Shown here: in pieces, positions 34,574-42,685 of the stretch
Layout: every line of letters starts with the position of its first letter
Numbering within the stretch: position 1 is the first letter of the stretch
Assembly: GCA_030626025.1 (NCBI GenBank)
Contig: DAOUPT010000011.1
Coordinates: 1-64,000 of the forward strand
Source of the DNA: Anderseniella sp.
GTDB taxonomy: Bacteria > Pseudomonadota > Alphaproteobacteria > Rhizobiales > Aestuariivirgaceae
Direction: 5' to 3'
DNA length: 64,000 nucleotides
Notes under the pieces: generated by a model
What the model saw: only the letters and a program-made list of their open reading frames with translations
What the model was told of the DNA's origin: nothing
Databases searched by the model: none
Made by a program: the position numbers and the translations under genes

Positions 34574-35506
34574 ATGCTGCAGGTTTTTGGCTTGGTCGCC
34601 CCATTGTTCACAATGATCATTCTTGGCTACATCGCCGGGAAGCTGGCCAAACTTCCCATTGCAGGGCTGGCCTGGCTAAACTTTTTCGTTATATATCTGG
34701 CTCTGCCGGCACTGTTTTTCAAGCTGCTGTCCAAAATCAATCTGGCTGAATTCGTCAGTGTAAAATTTCTGTTCATCACCACCTACGCCACATTCATCAT
34801 CTTCATCCTGTCCTTTACCATCGCCGTCTGGCGCAGCAAGGGCGATATTGGCGCTGCGGCCATTCAGGGTTTTGCCGGGGCTTATGGCAATGTCGGCTAT
34901 ATGGGGCCGCCGCTGGCCCTGGCCGCCTTTGGCGCCCCGGCGATTGCCCCTGCCGCAATGATTTTCAGCCTCGACAACGCCCTGCATTTCATCCTCGCCC
35001 CGTCCCTGATGGCCCTGCGCAAGGGTCAAAAGCAGAACCCGTTCAAGCTGATGGGCAAAATCGTGTTGGCCATCCTCAGCCATCCCTTCATTCTTGCCAC
35101 CATCGCCGGCCTGACCGCTGCTGCAATGCAATTCATCCCGCCTGCCCCTGTCGATAAAGCTCTTGCCCTGCTGGCCGGAGCCGCTGCGCCTTGCGCTCTG
35201 TTCACCATGGGCGTCACCGCCGCGCTGCGCCCCCTCAAAACCGTTCCCGTAGAGTTAACCTGGTTGGTCCCGATAAAACTGCTCCTCCACCCGCTCCTGG
35301 TTTATGCCCTGCTGACATGGCTGGGTCCGTTCGATCCCCTCTACATAAAAACCGCCGTCCTTCTGGCCTCCCTCCCCGCCGCCACCAACGTCTTCGTCAT
35401 AGCCCAGCAATACAACATCTGGCAAGAACGAGCCTCAAGCGCCGTGGTGGTGTCAACCCTGGCCGCGATGGTGACGGTGACAATGGTGATTTATCTGCTG
35501 CGGTAG
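34574..35506 (+). CDS. AEC family (auxin efflux carrier-like) transporter
   Basis: The 310-residue membrane protein has ten predicted helices in two inverted halves and the family features MIILGYIAGKLAKLPIAGLAWLNFFVIYLALPALFF and FAGAYGNVGYMGPPLALAAFG. AEC proteins are secondary carriers, often for dicarboxylates or amino acids. AAGGAG precedes the ATG. The 3' end matters: its last bases recur perfectly at 37582-37625 and, diverged, at 42550-42636, marking this gene as the left anchor of an insertion slot. Confidence 0.9.
   Translation: MLQVFGLVAPLFTMIILGYIAGKLAKLPIAGLAWLNFFVIYLALPALFFKLLSKINLAEFVSVKFLFITTYATFIIFILSFTIAVWRSKGDIGAAAIQGFAGAYGNVGYMGPPLALAAFGAPAIAPAAMIFSLDNALHFILAPSLMALRKGQKQNPFKLMGKIVLAILSHPFILATIAGLTAAAMQFIPPAPVDKALALLAGAAAPCALFTMGVTAALRPLKTVPVELTWLVPIKLLLHPLLVYALLTWLGPFDPLYIKTAVLLASLPAATNVFVIAQQYNIWQERASSAVVVSTLAAMVTVTMVIYLLR
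35462..35505 (+). repeat. 44-bp direct repeat, copy 1 (3' end of the AEC gene)
   Basis: The last 44 bp of the AEC gene, up to the second base of its stop codon, recur without mismatch at 37582-37625. The two copies bracket the adenylate cyclase gene. Confidence 0.92.
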
Positions 35507-35570
35507 TAAAATCCAAATTGCCACGTTTACGATCATAACTTCTAACCACGCCCTTCGGCAGCAAGGAGCC

Positions 35571-35620
35571 TATAACCAACATTTTCGCCTCTATAGATTT
35601 TTAGTCGCTGGTTGGTTATA
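35571..35620. repeat. 10-bp inverted repeat ahead of the adenylate cyclase gene
   Basis: TATAACCAAC (35571-35580) and GTTGGTTATA (35611-35620) are perfect inverted arms 30 bp apart, ending 21 bp before the cyclase start. It may be an operator over the cyclase promoter or part of the mobile cargo boundary. No matching copy is seen after the gene. Confidence 0.5.
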
Positions 35621-35641
35621 CTGCCGTGCAGGAGGATGGAA

Positions 35642-37558
35642 ATGGAGCGGCGTCTAAGCGCCATATTTGCTGCTGATATGGTTGGCTATAGCCGACTAAT
35701 GGAAGCTGACGAGATCGGCACCATTCAACGGCAGAAGACCCATCGGGTCGAATTTATTGATCTCAAATTCAAAGAATTTCACGGGCGCATCGTCAAAGAG
35801 ATGGGCGATGGAATACTTGTCGAGTTTCCCAGTGTCGTTGAAGCAGTCCAATGCGCGGTCGCTATTCAACGAGAGATGGTGAACAGGGAAGCGGGTGTTT
35901 CCGAAAACCGGCGCATTGTATACCGGATTGGTATTAATCTCGGCGACATCGTCATTGAAGGCGACGATATATTTGGCGACGGTGTTAATATCGCAGCGCG
36001 TCTGGAACAAATTGCTGAGCCCGGAGGCATTTGCATCTCAGGCACCGCTTACGACCAGCTCAAATCCAATGTTAAAGTTGGGTATGAAGCCCTCGGTGAG
36101 GTACAGATTAAGAATATTCAACAGCCGGTTCGCGCTTATCGGGTTCTGACAGACCCTGATCAAGTGGGCGAGGTAATAGAAAAGAAACACACAGGTCAGA
36201 CAAACATCAGGCAATTTGCGGCAATCGTTGCAGTGTTGCTTGTTGCAATCGTCGCTGGTGGCGCATGGTGGTGGTCGTTACAATCAAATACCAACAGCTT
36301 GGTGTCGGCAAAGGATGGTGACACGGCTCAACAAAAAACTGCAAAACATTCACCTGCCCTGACAATGGATACTTCAAGCAAGCCCTCAATTGCCGTTTTG
36401 CCTTTTGATAATTTAAGCAATGATCCCCAGCAAGAATTTTTCAGTGATGGCATCACTGAAGACCTTATCACTGACCTGTCGCAGGTCTCTGGACTGTTCG
36501 TTATTGCCCGCAATACAGTTTTCACCTTCAAGGGCAGAGCACACGATATTCAACAAGTGGGAAACAAGCTTGGTGTGAAATATGTTCTGGAAGGAAGCGT
36601 GCGCAAAGTGGGTAATAGCGTGAGGATTAATGCGCAACTGATTGATGTGCAAAACGGCGGCCACATTTGGGCGCAACGTTATGATCGTAAACTTGCTGAT
36701 GTGTTTGCGTTACAGGATGAGGTTGTCCAGAAAATTGTTGCGGCACTGGCAATAACGTTGAAACCAACCGAGAAAAAACGACTTGCCCGCAAACAGAAAG
36801 TGCACCCGCAAGCCTATGTTCTTTTGTTACGTGGACTTGAACAATTGCGACGATTCTCTCGCGAAACAAATCTCGAAGCACGAGAATATTTTGAACGCGC
36901 CATCGCACTTGATCCGAAATTTACCCGTGCCTACTCTGCTCTGGCCCTCACCCATGCCCTGGACTTTGACCAGGATTGGAGCAATGACCTTAAAAGGTCG
37001 AACCTGAAGGCATTGAATATTGCCCAACAGGCCTTGAGCCTGGACAAAACAGTCAATCAAACATATTTCACACTTGCAATCATCTATCGGAATCTGAAAC
37101 GTCTGGATGATGCAACGGCTGCAGCAAAGAAAGCCATAGCCCTTGATCCCAATTATGCAGACGGGTTTGCAGGCCATGCAATAAACTTGAATTTTAATGG
37201 CCAACCTGAGAAGGGGCTGGTGGCAATCAGGCACGCGATCAAGCTCAACCCTGAAAAACCGTTTTTCTATATTTGGGTCATGGGGCAGTCGTATTACCTT
37301 CTCGGGCGTTATGCAGAAGCGGTAAAATTGTTTGAGGATGTAATGGTGAGCAATTCACAATTCCCATTGGTGCATAAAATGCTCGTCGTCACTTACAGTG
37401 AACTCGGGCAAATCGAGGATGCCGAATGGGCTCTCGAGGAATTGCTAACGCTGCTTCCCAATTTCACTGTTTCTCAGGAAATGGAGAATATTCCCTACAA
37501 AGACAAAACGGTTCTAAACCGTTACATCGAAGGATTTCGTAAAGCCGGAGCTAAATAA
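35642..37558 (+). CDS. Class III adenylate/guanylate cyclase with TolB-like and TPR domains
   Basis: The 638-residue protein starts with a class III cyclase domain. Metal and substrate residues are seen in AIFAADMVGYSRLM, VKEMGDGILVEF and RIGINLGDIVIEGDDIFGDGVNIAARLE. A transmembrane helix follows near residues 195-215 (AIVAVLLVAIVAGGAWWW), then a TolB-like/FlgO-like domain (SIAVLPFDNLSNDPQQEFFSDGITEDLITDLSQ) and C-terminal TPRs. This architecture is common and multicopy in rhizobia-like alphaproteobacteria. The ATG at 35642 has GGAGG seven bases upstream. Base use is more AT-rich than the AEC gene, and 44-bp direct repeats flank it, so it is probably an acquired cargo gene. Confidence 0.9.
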   Translation: MERRLSAIFAADMVGYSRLMEADEIGTIQRQKTHRVEFIDLKFKEFHGRIVKEMGDGILVEFPSVVEAVQCAVAIQREMVNREAGVSENRRIVYRIGINLGDIVIEGDDIFGDGVNIAARLEQIAEPGGICISGTAYDQLKSNVKVGYEALGEVQIKNIQQPVRAYRVLTDPDQVGEVIEKKHTGQTNIRQFAAIVAVLLVAIVAGGAWWWSLQSNTNSLVSAKDGDTAQQKTAKHSPALTMDTSSKPSIAVLPFDNLSNDPQQEFFSDGITEDLITDLSQVSGLFVIARNTVFTFKGRAHDIQQVGNKLGVKYVLEGSVRKVGNSVRINAQLIDVQNGGHIWAQRYDRKLADVFALQDEVVQKIVAALAITLKPTEKKRLARKQKVHPQAYVLLLRGLEQLRRFSRETNLEAREYFERAIALDPKFTRAYSALALTHALDFDQDWSNDLKRSNLKALNIAQQALSLDKTVNQTYFTLAIIYRNLKRLDDATAAAKKAIALDPNYADGFAGHAINLNFNGQPEKGLVAIRHAIKLNPEKPFFYIWVMGQSYYLLGRYAEAVKLFEDVMVSNSQFPLVHKMLVVTYSELGQIEDAEWALEELLTLLPNFTVSQEMENIPYKDKTVLNRYIEGFRKAGAK

Positions 37559-37581
37559 TTGATAACTATCAATCCAACTTA

Positions 37582-37625
37582 GCCGCGATGGTGACGGTGA
37601 CAATGGTGATTTATCTGCTGCGGTA
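37582..37625 (+). repeat. 44-bp direct repeat, copy 2 (orphan AEC 3' end)
   Basis: This segment is identical to 35462-35505 and would encode the last residues of the AEC protein (AAMVTVTMVIYLLR) in frame with a TAA stop. No upstream AEC body is present; homology stops just before it. It lies 23 bp after the cyclase stop. Confidence 0.92.
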
Positions 37626-37651
37626 ATAATCGGTGTGAAGAGTTTTAAAAT

Positions 37652-39220
37652 CTACACACCAATTAGAGTCCGCGCCGCACGCAATAAGACAACGGGGTCA
37701 AGGTCGGTTCGCGCGACCAACGGTGGCCGGTGGCCTTTTCCAGTCATCTCATGCACCGCATTCATTGCTGATCGGACAGAATATTCAACGGTAAAAACTG
37801 TGTCTCGTGGCATCTCGCAGTACTGCCCAAGCACCGCAAAATTTTCTGCCCCCTCAGGGCGCACCGCCGGACGGTCATCCAAAAGTCGAGGCATAAACTG
37901 GCTGGTTATATGAGGCATCCTGCAAGTGAAAACAATCGCTTTTTTAAGGGCTCCCTGCACCTTGTTATCCAACCTGAGTTGCCCTGCCAGTTCGACAAGA
38001 ATTTCGTCACCAGAGCATTCCCACATCGGTTTTTGAATAAAATCGCCCGGCCGGTCTCCGCGCAAACCATAGCCCCAGAACACATAGGTGCCATCTGCTT
38101 GATCTCTGAAGTGAGGTTGATGAAACATCACCACAGATAATATCCATCCGGAGTCGGCAAAGGTGACCAATCCGCCTGTACCGGTCGCATTACCCGTGAA
38201 CTCTTCCATGAAATCAAAGAACTCTGGTGACTGCATGGTCGCGGTAAATGACATCCATGTTGTTTTGTCGGTATCTTTGCAGAAGGCATCCGGATTCCCA
38301 AAGCCCGGATATTGTGCGCTCAATTTGCGCCAAAGGCTCCAGGCCCCGCCCGTGGTTTTTGGCAATGGCGGTGATTTAGAGTTAGATCCAGTCGTAGAGG
38401 CATCGGTCATCGACCCCAATGTCAGGTACACACGGTCTTGCGGCAAGACGGAAACGGGGTCAGTTCCTTCAAACAATAGCTTTGTGACGTTCCGCGCCTT
38501 TCCATTCTGGCTGATCTCGATATCGTTCACCCGTGCACCTGTCTCAAATTGTACGTTGCGGACCGATAGCCAATCAATGATCGGCGCAATGATGGAATCA
38601 TATTGATTATAGCGCGTCCTCAAGATGCCTTTGATCCGGCTAAAGCCTGGAACAAGGTGAATAAACCGCCTCAGATATCTTCGCATTTCAATCGCGGAGT
38701 GCCACGTTTGAAAAGAAAACATTGTGCTCCACATTACCCAGAAATTGGTGTCAAAAAATTCTTTTGAAAAGCAACGGTAAATTGTCTTGCGCTGCAATGC
38801 TCGCTCCGGGCGCAAGATCAGCCGATTAATATCCATTATGTCCTTCGCGCTCAGTCCCAGTGCATTATCGGCCTTCTTGCCACCCCGCACCAAGCGGCAG
38901 TTAGATGAACCAGGCACGATTTTGTTAAAGGCAAAAATATCCTCCTTGACCGACTGTTCCGGGTTGTCAGGCGATGGGATCGTGTCCAACAGATCAAAAG
39001 TGCAGGCAAAGTGTTCTTCAAATATCCGCCCGCCGCGCACAAGATAACCATCTGTCGACCCACCTGAACCATCAAGGCTGCCACCAAGCAGGTCCAATTG
39101 CTCAAATATCTTGATGTTTTGACCGGGAACTTCGCAGTCGCGAACAAGAAATACCGCAGCAGCCAGGGAGGCAATGCCGCCTCCTACAAGATAGTGCATT
39201 CCGATGTTTGCATCTGGCAT
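37652..39220 (-). CDS. ohyA: Oleate hydratase (myosin-cross-reactive antigen family)
   Basis: The 522-residue flavoprotein matches fatty acid double-bond hydratases. It has the FAD motif YLVGGGIASLAAAVFLVRDC, IFEQLDLLGGSLDGSG, the RGGRIFEEHFACTFDLL segment with the catalytic Glu region, ECSGDEILVELAGQL, and FAVLGQYCEMPRDTVFTVEYSVRSAM near the end. It adds water to the cis-9 bond of oleate or other unsaturated fatty acids, giving 10-hydroxy acids. The start at 39220 has GAGGAG nine bases upstream. It lies inside the AEC-spt insertion slot, divergent from a TetR/acyl-CoA ligase/enoyl-CoA hydratase operon, so it may be part of one fatty-acid detoxification or modification module. Confidence 0.93.
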   Translation of the reverse strand: MPDANIGMHYLVGGGIASLAAAVFLVRDCEVPGQNIKIFEQLDLLGGSLDGSGGSTDGYLVRGGRIFEEHFACTFDLLDTIPSPDNPEQSVKEDIFAFNKIVPGSSNCRLVRGGKKADNALGLSAKDIMDINRLILRPERALQRKTIYRCFSKEFFDTNFWVMWSTMFSFQTWHSAIEMRRYLRRFIHLVPGFSRIKGILRTRYNQYDSIIAPIIDWLSVRNVQFETGARVNDIEISQNGKARNVTKLLFEGTDPVSVLPQDRVYLTLGSMTDASTTGSNSKSPPLPKTTGGAWSLWRKLSAQYPGFGNPDAFCKDTDKTTWMSFTATMQSPEFFDFMEEFTGNATGTGGLVTFADSGWILSVVMFHQPHFRDQADGTYVFWGYGLRGDRPGDFIQKPMWECSGDEILVELAGQLRLDNKVQGALKKAIVFTCRMPHITSQFMPRLLDDRPAVRPEGAENFAVLGQYCEMPRDTVFTVEYSVRSAMNAVHEMTGKGHRPPLVARTDLDPVVLLRAARTLIGV

Positions 39221-39225
39221 CAGTC

Positions 39226-39275
39226 GGTGCTCCTCTAGATGTACTCCTTCAAGATATACTCCTTCAAGCCTGTCA
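39226..39275 (-). repeat. Tandem repeat of ribosome-binding-site-like sequence upstream of ohyA
   Basis: Read on the minus strand, CTTGAAGGAGTA occurs twice 15 bp apart, followed by CTAGAGGAGCAC just before the ohyA start. The result is three Shine-Dalgarno-like GGAG cores in about 45 bp. An upstream in-frame TTG or ATG would translate it as repeated LEGV units. It may be simple slippage duplication of the translation initiation region. Confidence 0.5.
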
Positions 39276-39561
39276 GTTTTTCGCAAGCAGAGCATTGATC
39301 TGTATTAAGCAGTCAATACTCAAAATATCATCTGGGTTTAGAATATGATCACAGGGATCGCTGGCAAATTTTGCCAAATAACCTGATGTTTCTTCTGAGA
39401 TAAAGATCGCGCGCCGTTTACTATGGAGCGGCGGGAACCAAAGCAATCCCTGAATCAAGACACTTGGAAAACTCAGTGCCTGTCACGACAAACTCAGACA
39501 ACATTTAAATACGGGAACCTCACGACACGCTGTTTCAAGTGCATGAACACCACATAATTTA

Positions 39562-39603
39562 TTGACAAAACACACAAATATGAAAATGATGTCATAATCA
39601 TAT
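39562..39603 (+). promoter_or_regulatory. Promoter and palindromic operator of the TetR operon
   Basis: TTGACA at 39562-39567 is followed, 17 bp later, by AATGAT (39585-39590), a plausible -35/-10 pair. An imperfect palindrome covers the -10 box at 39578-39603 (ATATGA ... TCATAT with inner TGA-TG-TCA; ten of thirteen positions symmetric). It ends 11 bp before the TetR start, the usual place for a TetR autorepression site. The remainder of the 394-bp gap between ohyA and tetR shows no gene. Confidence 0.6.
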
Positions 39604-39614
39604 CAGGAAAAGAC

Positions 39615-40289
39615 ATGAAGCCCGCTAACCATTTGGAAAATCATCAAAGGTTTAATTTCGGACAAACCTTGCTCTTTGAGGCAAAAACCCGGTTGAAGCG
39701 TGATCGAACACAGGCAGAAATTTACAATGCCGGGTACCGCCTGCTTAGCCGCATTCCGCTGTCATCATTAAAGGTATCAGATATTTGTCAGGAAGCTGGC
39801 ATTGCCCATGGCACATTTTATATTTACTTCGCCAACCGGCGCGCTTTTGTTGCAAGCTTGTTGCTTCATTTCGTTGACTACCTGCAAGCGGCAATGCATC
39901 AAGCATCACAATCAGCTGAAACAGACAGCGTACGCAACACGATGTCTGCGTATTATCACCTGTTTGAACAAAACACAGGCATGATGAAGTGCCTGATTAA
40001 TGATCTCGAAGATTACCCCAACTCTCGGGAAGCTTTCCAGAGGCTCAATCGACAATGGGCAACAACCATTGTCACTTCAAGGGAGAAGGAGTTGGCCCGG
40101 TCAGGCAGAGCCGGCAAAATATCGCGCCAAGAACTTTATCGCCGTGCTTACGCGCTAGGTGGTATGGTCGACCAGTATCTCTACGCACTTCTGATCGGTC
40201 GTGATCAATCACTAAATAGCGTTTCGCAAGACCAGCAAGCCGTGATTGAAACGCTTTCACTTATCTGGAAACGAGGGATGGCCGAATGA
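39615..40289 (+). CDS. TetR/AcrR family transcriptional regulator
   Basis: The 224-residue protein has an N-terminal TetR helix-turn-helix with DRTQAEIYNAGYRLLSR and LKVSDICQEAGIAHGTFYIYFANRRAF, followed by a helical ligand domain. Its stop overlaps the start of the acyl-CoA ligase gene (ATGA at 40286). It likely represses its own operon through the palindrome at 39578-39603, and perhaps the divergent ohyA. Inducers of this kind of operon are often acyl-CoAs, which fits the neighbours but is inferred. Confidence 0.88.
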   Translation: MKPANHLENHQRFNFGQTLLFEAKTRLKRDRTQAEIYNAGYRLLSRIPLSSLKVSDICQEAGIAHGTFYIYFANRRAFVASLLLHFVDYLQAAMHQASQSAETDSVRNTMSAYYHLFEQNTGMMKCLINDLEDYPNSREAFQRLNRQWATTIVTSREKELARSGRAGKISRQELYRRAYALGGMVDQYLYALLIGRDQSLNSVSQDQQAVIETLSLIWKRGMAE

Positions 40290-41590
40290 CTATTTTAGAA
40301 AACGCGTTATCAGTGACAGCCGCTAAGCTGCTTTCGCACCAGCAAGCAGCATGGGCAGTACAGCGGAATTATGTCTTGCAAAATTCGGCGTTTTACAAGT
40401 CGCTGTGGAATGGAAAAAAACCGCCAAATGACCTGTGCGATCTCCCTGAACTCCCCTTGTCAGATAAATCTCAATTGAGGGTTTCACAAGAACGTCATCC
40501 ACCCTTTGGCAATTATCTCGGCGCAAAGCGCGAAGTTGTAAACCGCCTTCATCGCACCTCTGGCACCACCGGACAGGCAATGAATTTGGGTTTGTCTGCC
40601 CGAGATTGTGAAATCACCGAAATCATCGGGGCCCGTTGTCAGTCCGCTGCCGGTCTTGGCCCTGGGCACACGGTTGTTCATTGCTTGAATTACCAGATGT
40701 GGATGGGCGGGGTAACCGATCACATGACGCTGGAAAGGACCGGCGCAACGGTTGTGCCTTTCGGTGTCGGTGGCACTAAACGCCTCATTCGCACCATTCG
40801 CGATATCGGGATCAATGCTATTTCGTGTACACCGTCTTACCCGGCGGTTCTCGAGCGTGTGCTGCAAGAACACTTCCCCGACCTGCACCCCGCAGATCTC
40901 GGATTGAAACTCGGGTTGTTTGGCGGTGAACCAGGCCTTGATGATCCCACCTTGCGGCAACGATTGCAGGAAACCTGGGGAATGGAGCCACGCAACGCAA
41001 ACTATGGTGTATCAGATGTTTTCTGCAATTTTGCTGCCCAGTGTGAACATGATACCCGACTGCATTTTCTGGGTGCAGATGTGTTGTATCCAGAATTGAT
41101 CAATCCTGAAACAGAGGCCGCCATCCCCATTATCGCTGGCCAAAAGGGAGAACTGGTGCTCACACACCTCACCCGTGATTGTCAACCTTTGGTGCGGTTT
41201 CGAACCGGAGACATAATTGCTGTTGACGAGAAAGACCCTTGCAAATGTGGCCGCAATGGCATGCGTTTTCGGGTTGTTGGACGCAGCGACGACATGGTGG
41301 TGATACGCGGCCTCAACCTGTTCCCGACAATGGTTGCAGCAGTTATCAGCCAGTTCAAGGAATTATCCGGTGATTATCGCATCGTTCTTGATCACCGCCC
41401 GCCGTATGATTTTCTGCCAGTCCATATCGAACTGGCCAAAGGACAGGTCGCCGGAGACGAAATCGGGCAAGCTGTTGAACAGGCAATCAAATCCAGATTG
41501 GGGGCAACAGCGCAGGTCACCGTCCTGCGCCAAGAAAGTTTCCCCGTCACAGAGGGCAAAACCATACGAGTTGTGAGGACATATAAATGA
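40286..41590 (+). CDS. Phenylacetate-CoA ligase-like AMP-forming acyl/aryl-CoA ligase
   Basis: The 434-residue protein has the PaaK-type architecture of the adenylate-forming family: LHRTSGTTGQAMNLGLSARD (P-loop motif), NANYGVSDVFCNFAAQCE, ELVLTHLTRDCQPLVRFRTGDI and VVGRSDDMVVIRGLNLFPTMV. Such enzymes activate aryl or short/medium carboxylates to CoA thioesters. The next gene is an enoyl-CoA hydratase overlapping by four bases, so activation is followed by hydration of a 2-enoyl-CoA. The substrate is not phenylacetate by necessity; no other paa genes are present. Confidence 0.85.
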   Translation: MTILENALSVTAAKLLSHQQAAWAVQRNYVLQNSAFYKSLWNGKKPPNDLCDLPELPLSDKSQLRVSQERHPPFGNYLGAKREVVNRLHRTSGTTGQAMNLGLSARDCEITEIIGARCQSAAGLGPGHTVVHCLNYQMWMGGVTDHMTLERTGATVVPFGVGGTKRLIRTIRDIGINAISCTPSYPAVLERVLQEHFPDLHPADLGLKLGLFGGEPGLDDPTLRQRLQETWGMEPRNANYGVSDVFCNFAAQCEHDTRLHFLGADVLYPELINPETEAAIPIIAGQKGELVLTHLTRDCQPLVRFRTGDIIAVDEKDPCKCGRNGMRFRVVGRSDDMVVIRGLNLFPTMVAAVISQFKELSGDYRIVLDHRPPYDFLPVHIELAKGQVAGDEIGQAVEQAIKSRLGATAQVTVLRQESFPVTEGKTIRVVRTYK

Positions 41591-42348
41591 ATACATTTGA
41601 GTATGACACCATAAAGAGTGAAATCAATTCCCATGGGGTTCGAACAATTGCCCTGAACCGACCCGATAGTCTAAATGCCATGAACCGGCAGTTGATTGAT
41701 GATGTGGCGCGCGCATTTGACGACGCAAATGCCGACCCGGCCACAAAGGTTATTTTGTTTACCGGAACCGGCCGGGCTTTTTGTGCCGGTGACGACCGCC
41801 GTGAACATGTTCATCCTGAAACCGAAGCTGAGGCCCGCAATCTTGTAGACGCTATCCAGCGGGCAACCCAATCAATTGTTATGGGAGCAAAGCCGGTGGT
41901 TGGCGCAATAAATGGCTGGGCAGTTGGCGGCGGTTTCGAATGGGCCATCAATTGTGATTTTCCAATTTGGGCACAAAGCGCCAAAGGTTTCTTTCCCGAA
42001 GTATCACTGAATTTGTTTGTCACCGGGGCAGTCACATCGCTTCTTCCAGCATTGGTCGGACTAAACAAAGCACGCGAAATGCTATTGCTCGGCGATCGCT
42101 ACAGCGCCCCCGAGCTTCTGGAAATTGGCTTAGCCTGGCGCGTTGTCAGCGATGATGATTTGATGGATGAAGCACACCAAGTCGCAAAGCGGCTAAGCCA
42201 ACTGCCGATATTATCTGTACGAGCCATGAAACGGGTATTGAACCAATCTGCATCAGGCAATCTGAATTTAGCACTTCATCTGGAAACCGAAGCAACGATT
42301 GCCGGATTTCTGGACCCCGAAACCACCATTCGACTTAAGGAATTTTAG
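41587..42348 (+). CDS. Enoyl-CoA hydratase/isomerase family protein
   Basis: The 253-residue crotonase-fold protein keeps both catalytic glutamates at the expected places: GGGFEWAINCDF (first Glu) and FFPEVSLNLF (second Glu). The oxyanion-hole segments are FCAGDD and NGWAVGGGFE. It probably hydrates a 2-enoyl-CoA made after activation by the upstream ligase. It is the last gene of the TetR operon. The pseudogene scar of spt and AEC 3' ends begins 40 bp after its stop. Confidence 0.88.
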   Translation: MNTFEYDTIKSEINSHGVRTIALNRPDSLNAMNRQLIDDVARAFDDANADPATKVILFTGTGRAFCAGDDRREHVHPETEAEARNLVDAIQRATQSIVMGAKPVVGAINGWAVGGGFEWAINCDFPIWAQSAKGFFPEVSLNLFVTGAVTSLLPALVGLNKAREMLLLGDRYSAPELLEIGLAWRVVSDDDLMDEAHQVAKRLSQLPILSVRAMKRVLNQSASGNLNLALHLETEATIAGFLDPETTIRLKEF

Positions 42349-42388
42349 CGGAAAAGATCCGGCAAAACCACTAATCCCAAGCCCTCCC

Positions 42389-42552
42389 TACCCTGCCTTA
42401 GCCACCCCATGCCCAGCCGCAACCACCTGTCCGAACAACTCGATAATCCGGTCGATTTTATCATCAAAATACGCCGTAGAGACTGGGCAACGTAACAGGC
42501 ATATTTTGTTTGGGGTACTGGGGGACGGCTATGTTTACGTACACACCTGCAC
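42389..42552 (-). pseudogene. Orphan 3' end of spt (serine palmitoyltransferase), diverged copy
   Basis: This segment aligns with the spt 3' end (43474 onward) at roughly 83% over the first 120 bp, with a 2-bp indel further in. Read on the minus strand it encodes the SPT C-terminus almost unchanged (DRIIELFGQVVAAGHGVAKAG and a stop), so the differences are mostly synonymous. The frame breaks where it joins the AEC fragment. It is not expressed as a protein in any obvious way and marks an old recombination junction. Confidence 0.88.
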
Positions 42553-42636
42553 CAATGTTTTCGCAATACAACGTCTGGCAAGAACGAGCCTCAAGCACCG
42601 TGGTCATAACAACACTGGCGGCTATGGTGACCGTGC
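42550..42636 (+). pseudogene. Orphan 3' end of the AEC transporter gene, diverged copy
   Basis: This segment matches the AEC gene from about 35387, with an 11-bp deletion, then aligns without gap to 35407-35479 (offset 7156) with ten mismatches in 73 bp, about 86% identity. The reading frame QYNVWQERASSTVV is conserved with mainly conservative changes. It is fused directly to the spt fragment on its left, with the two gene interiors facing each other. This arrangement is the opposite of the genomic AEC-to-spt order. Confidence 0.88.
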
Positions 42637-42685
42637 GAGGGTAAAGCTGCCCTTCACTTAATGGCTCTTAAAGCATCATTCCCGG

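Noticed and set aside
35462-37625. Transposon or IS ends around the cyclase
   Set aside because: The 44-bp repeat is the coding end of the AEC gene, not an inverted terminal repeat, and no transposase is present.
40286-41590. Phenylacetate degradation operon
   Set aside because: Only a PaaK-like ligase and one enoyl-CoA hydratase are present; no ring epoxidase or other paa genes follow.
42345-42581. 78-codon minus-strand frame over the spt/AEC scar
   Set aside because: It is in the wrong frame relative to the spt remnant; the real remnant frame is interrupted.
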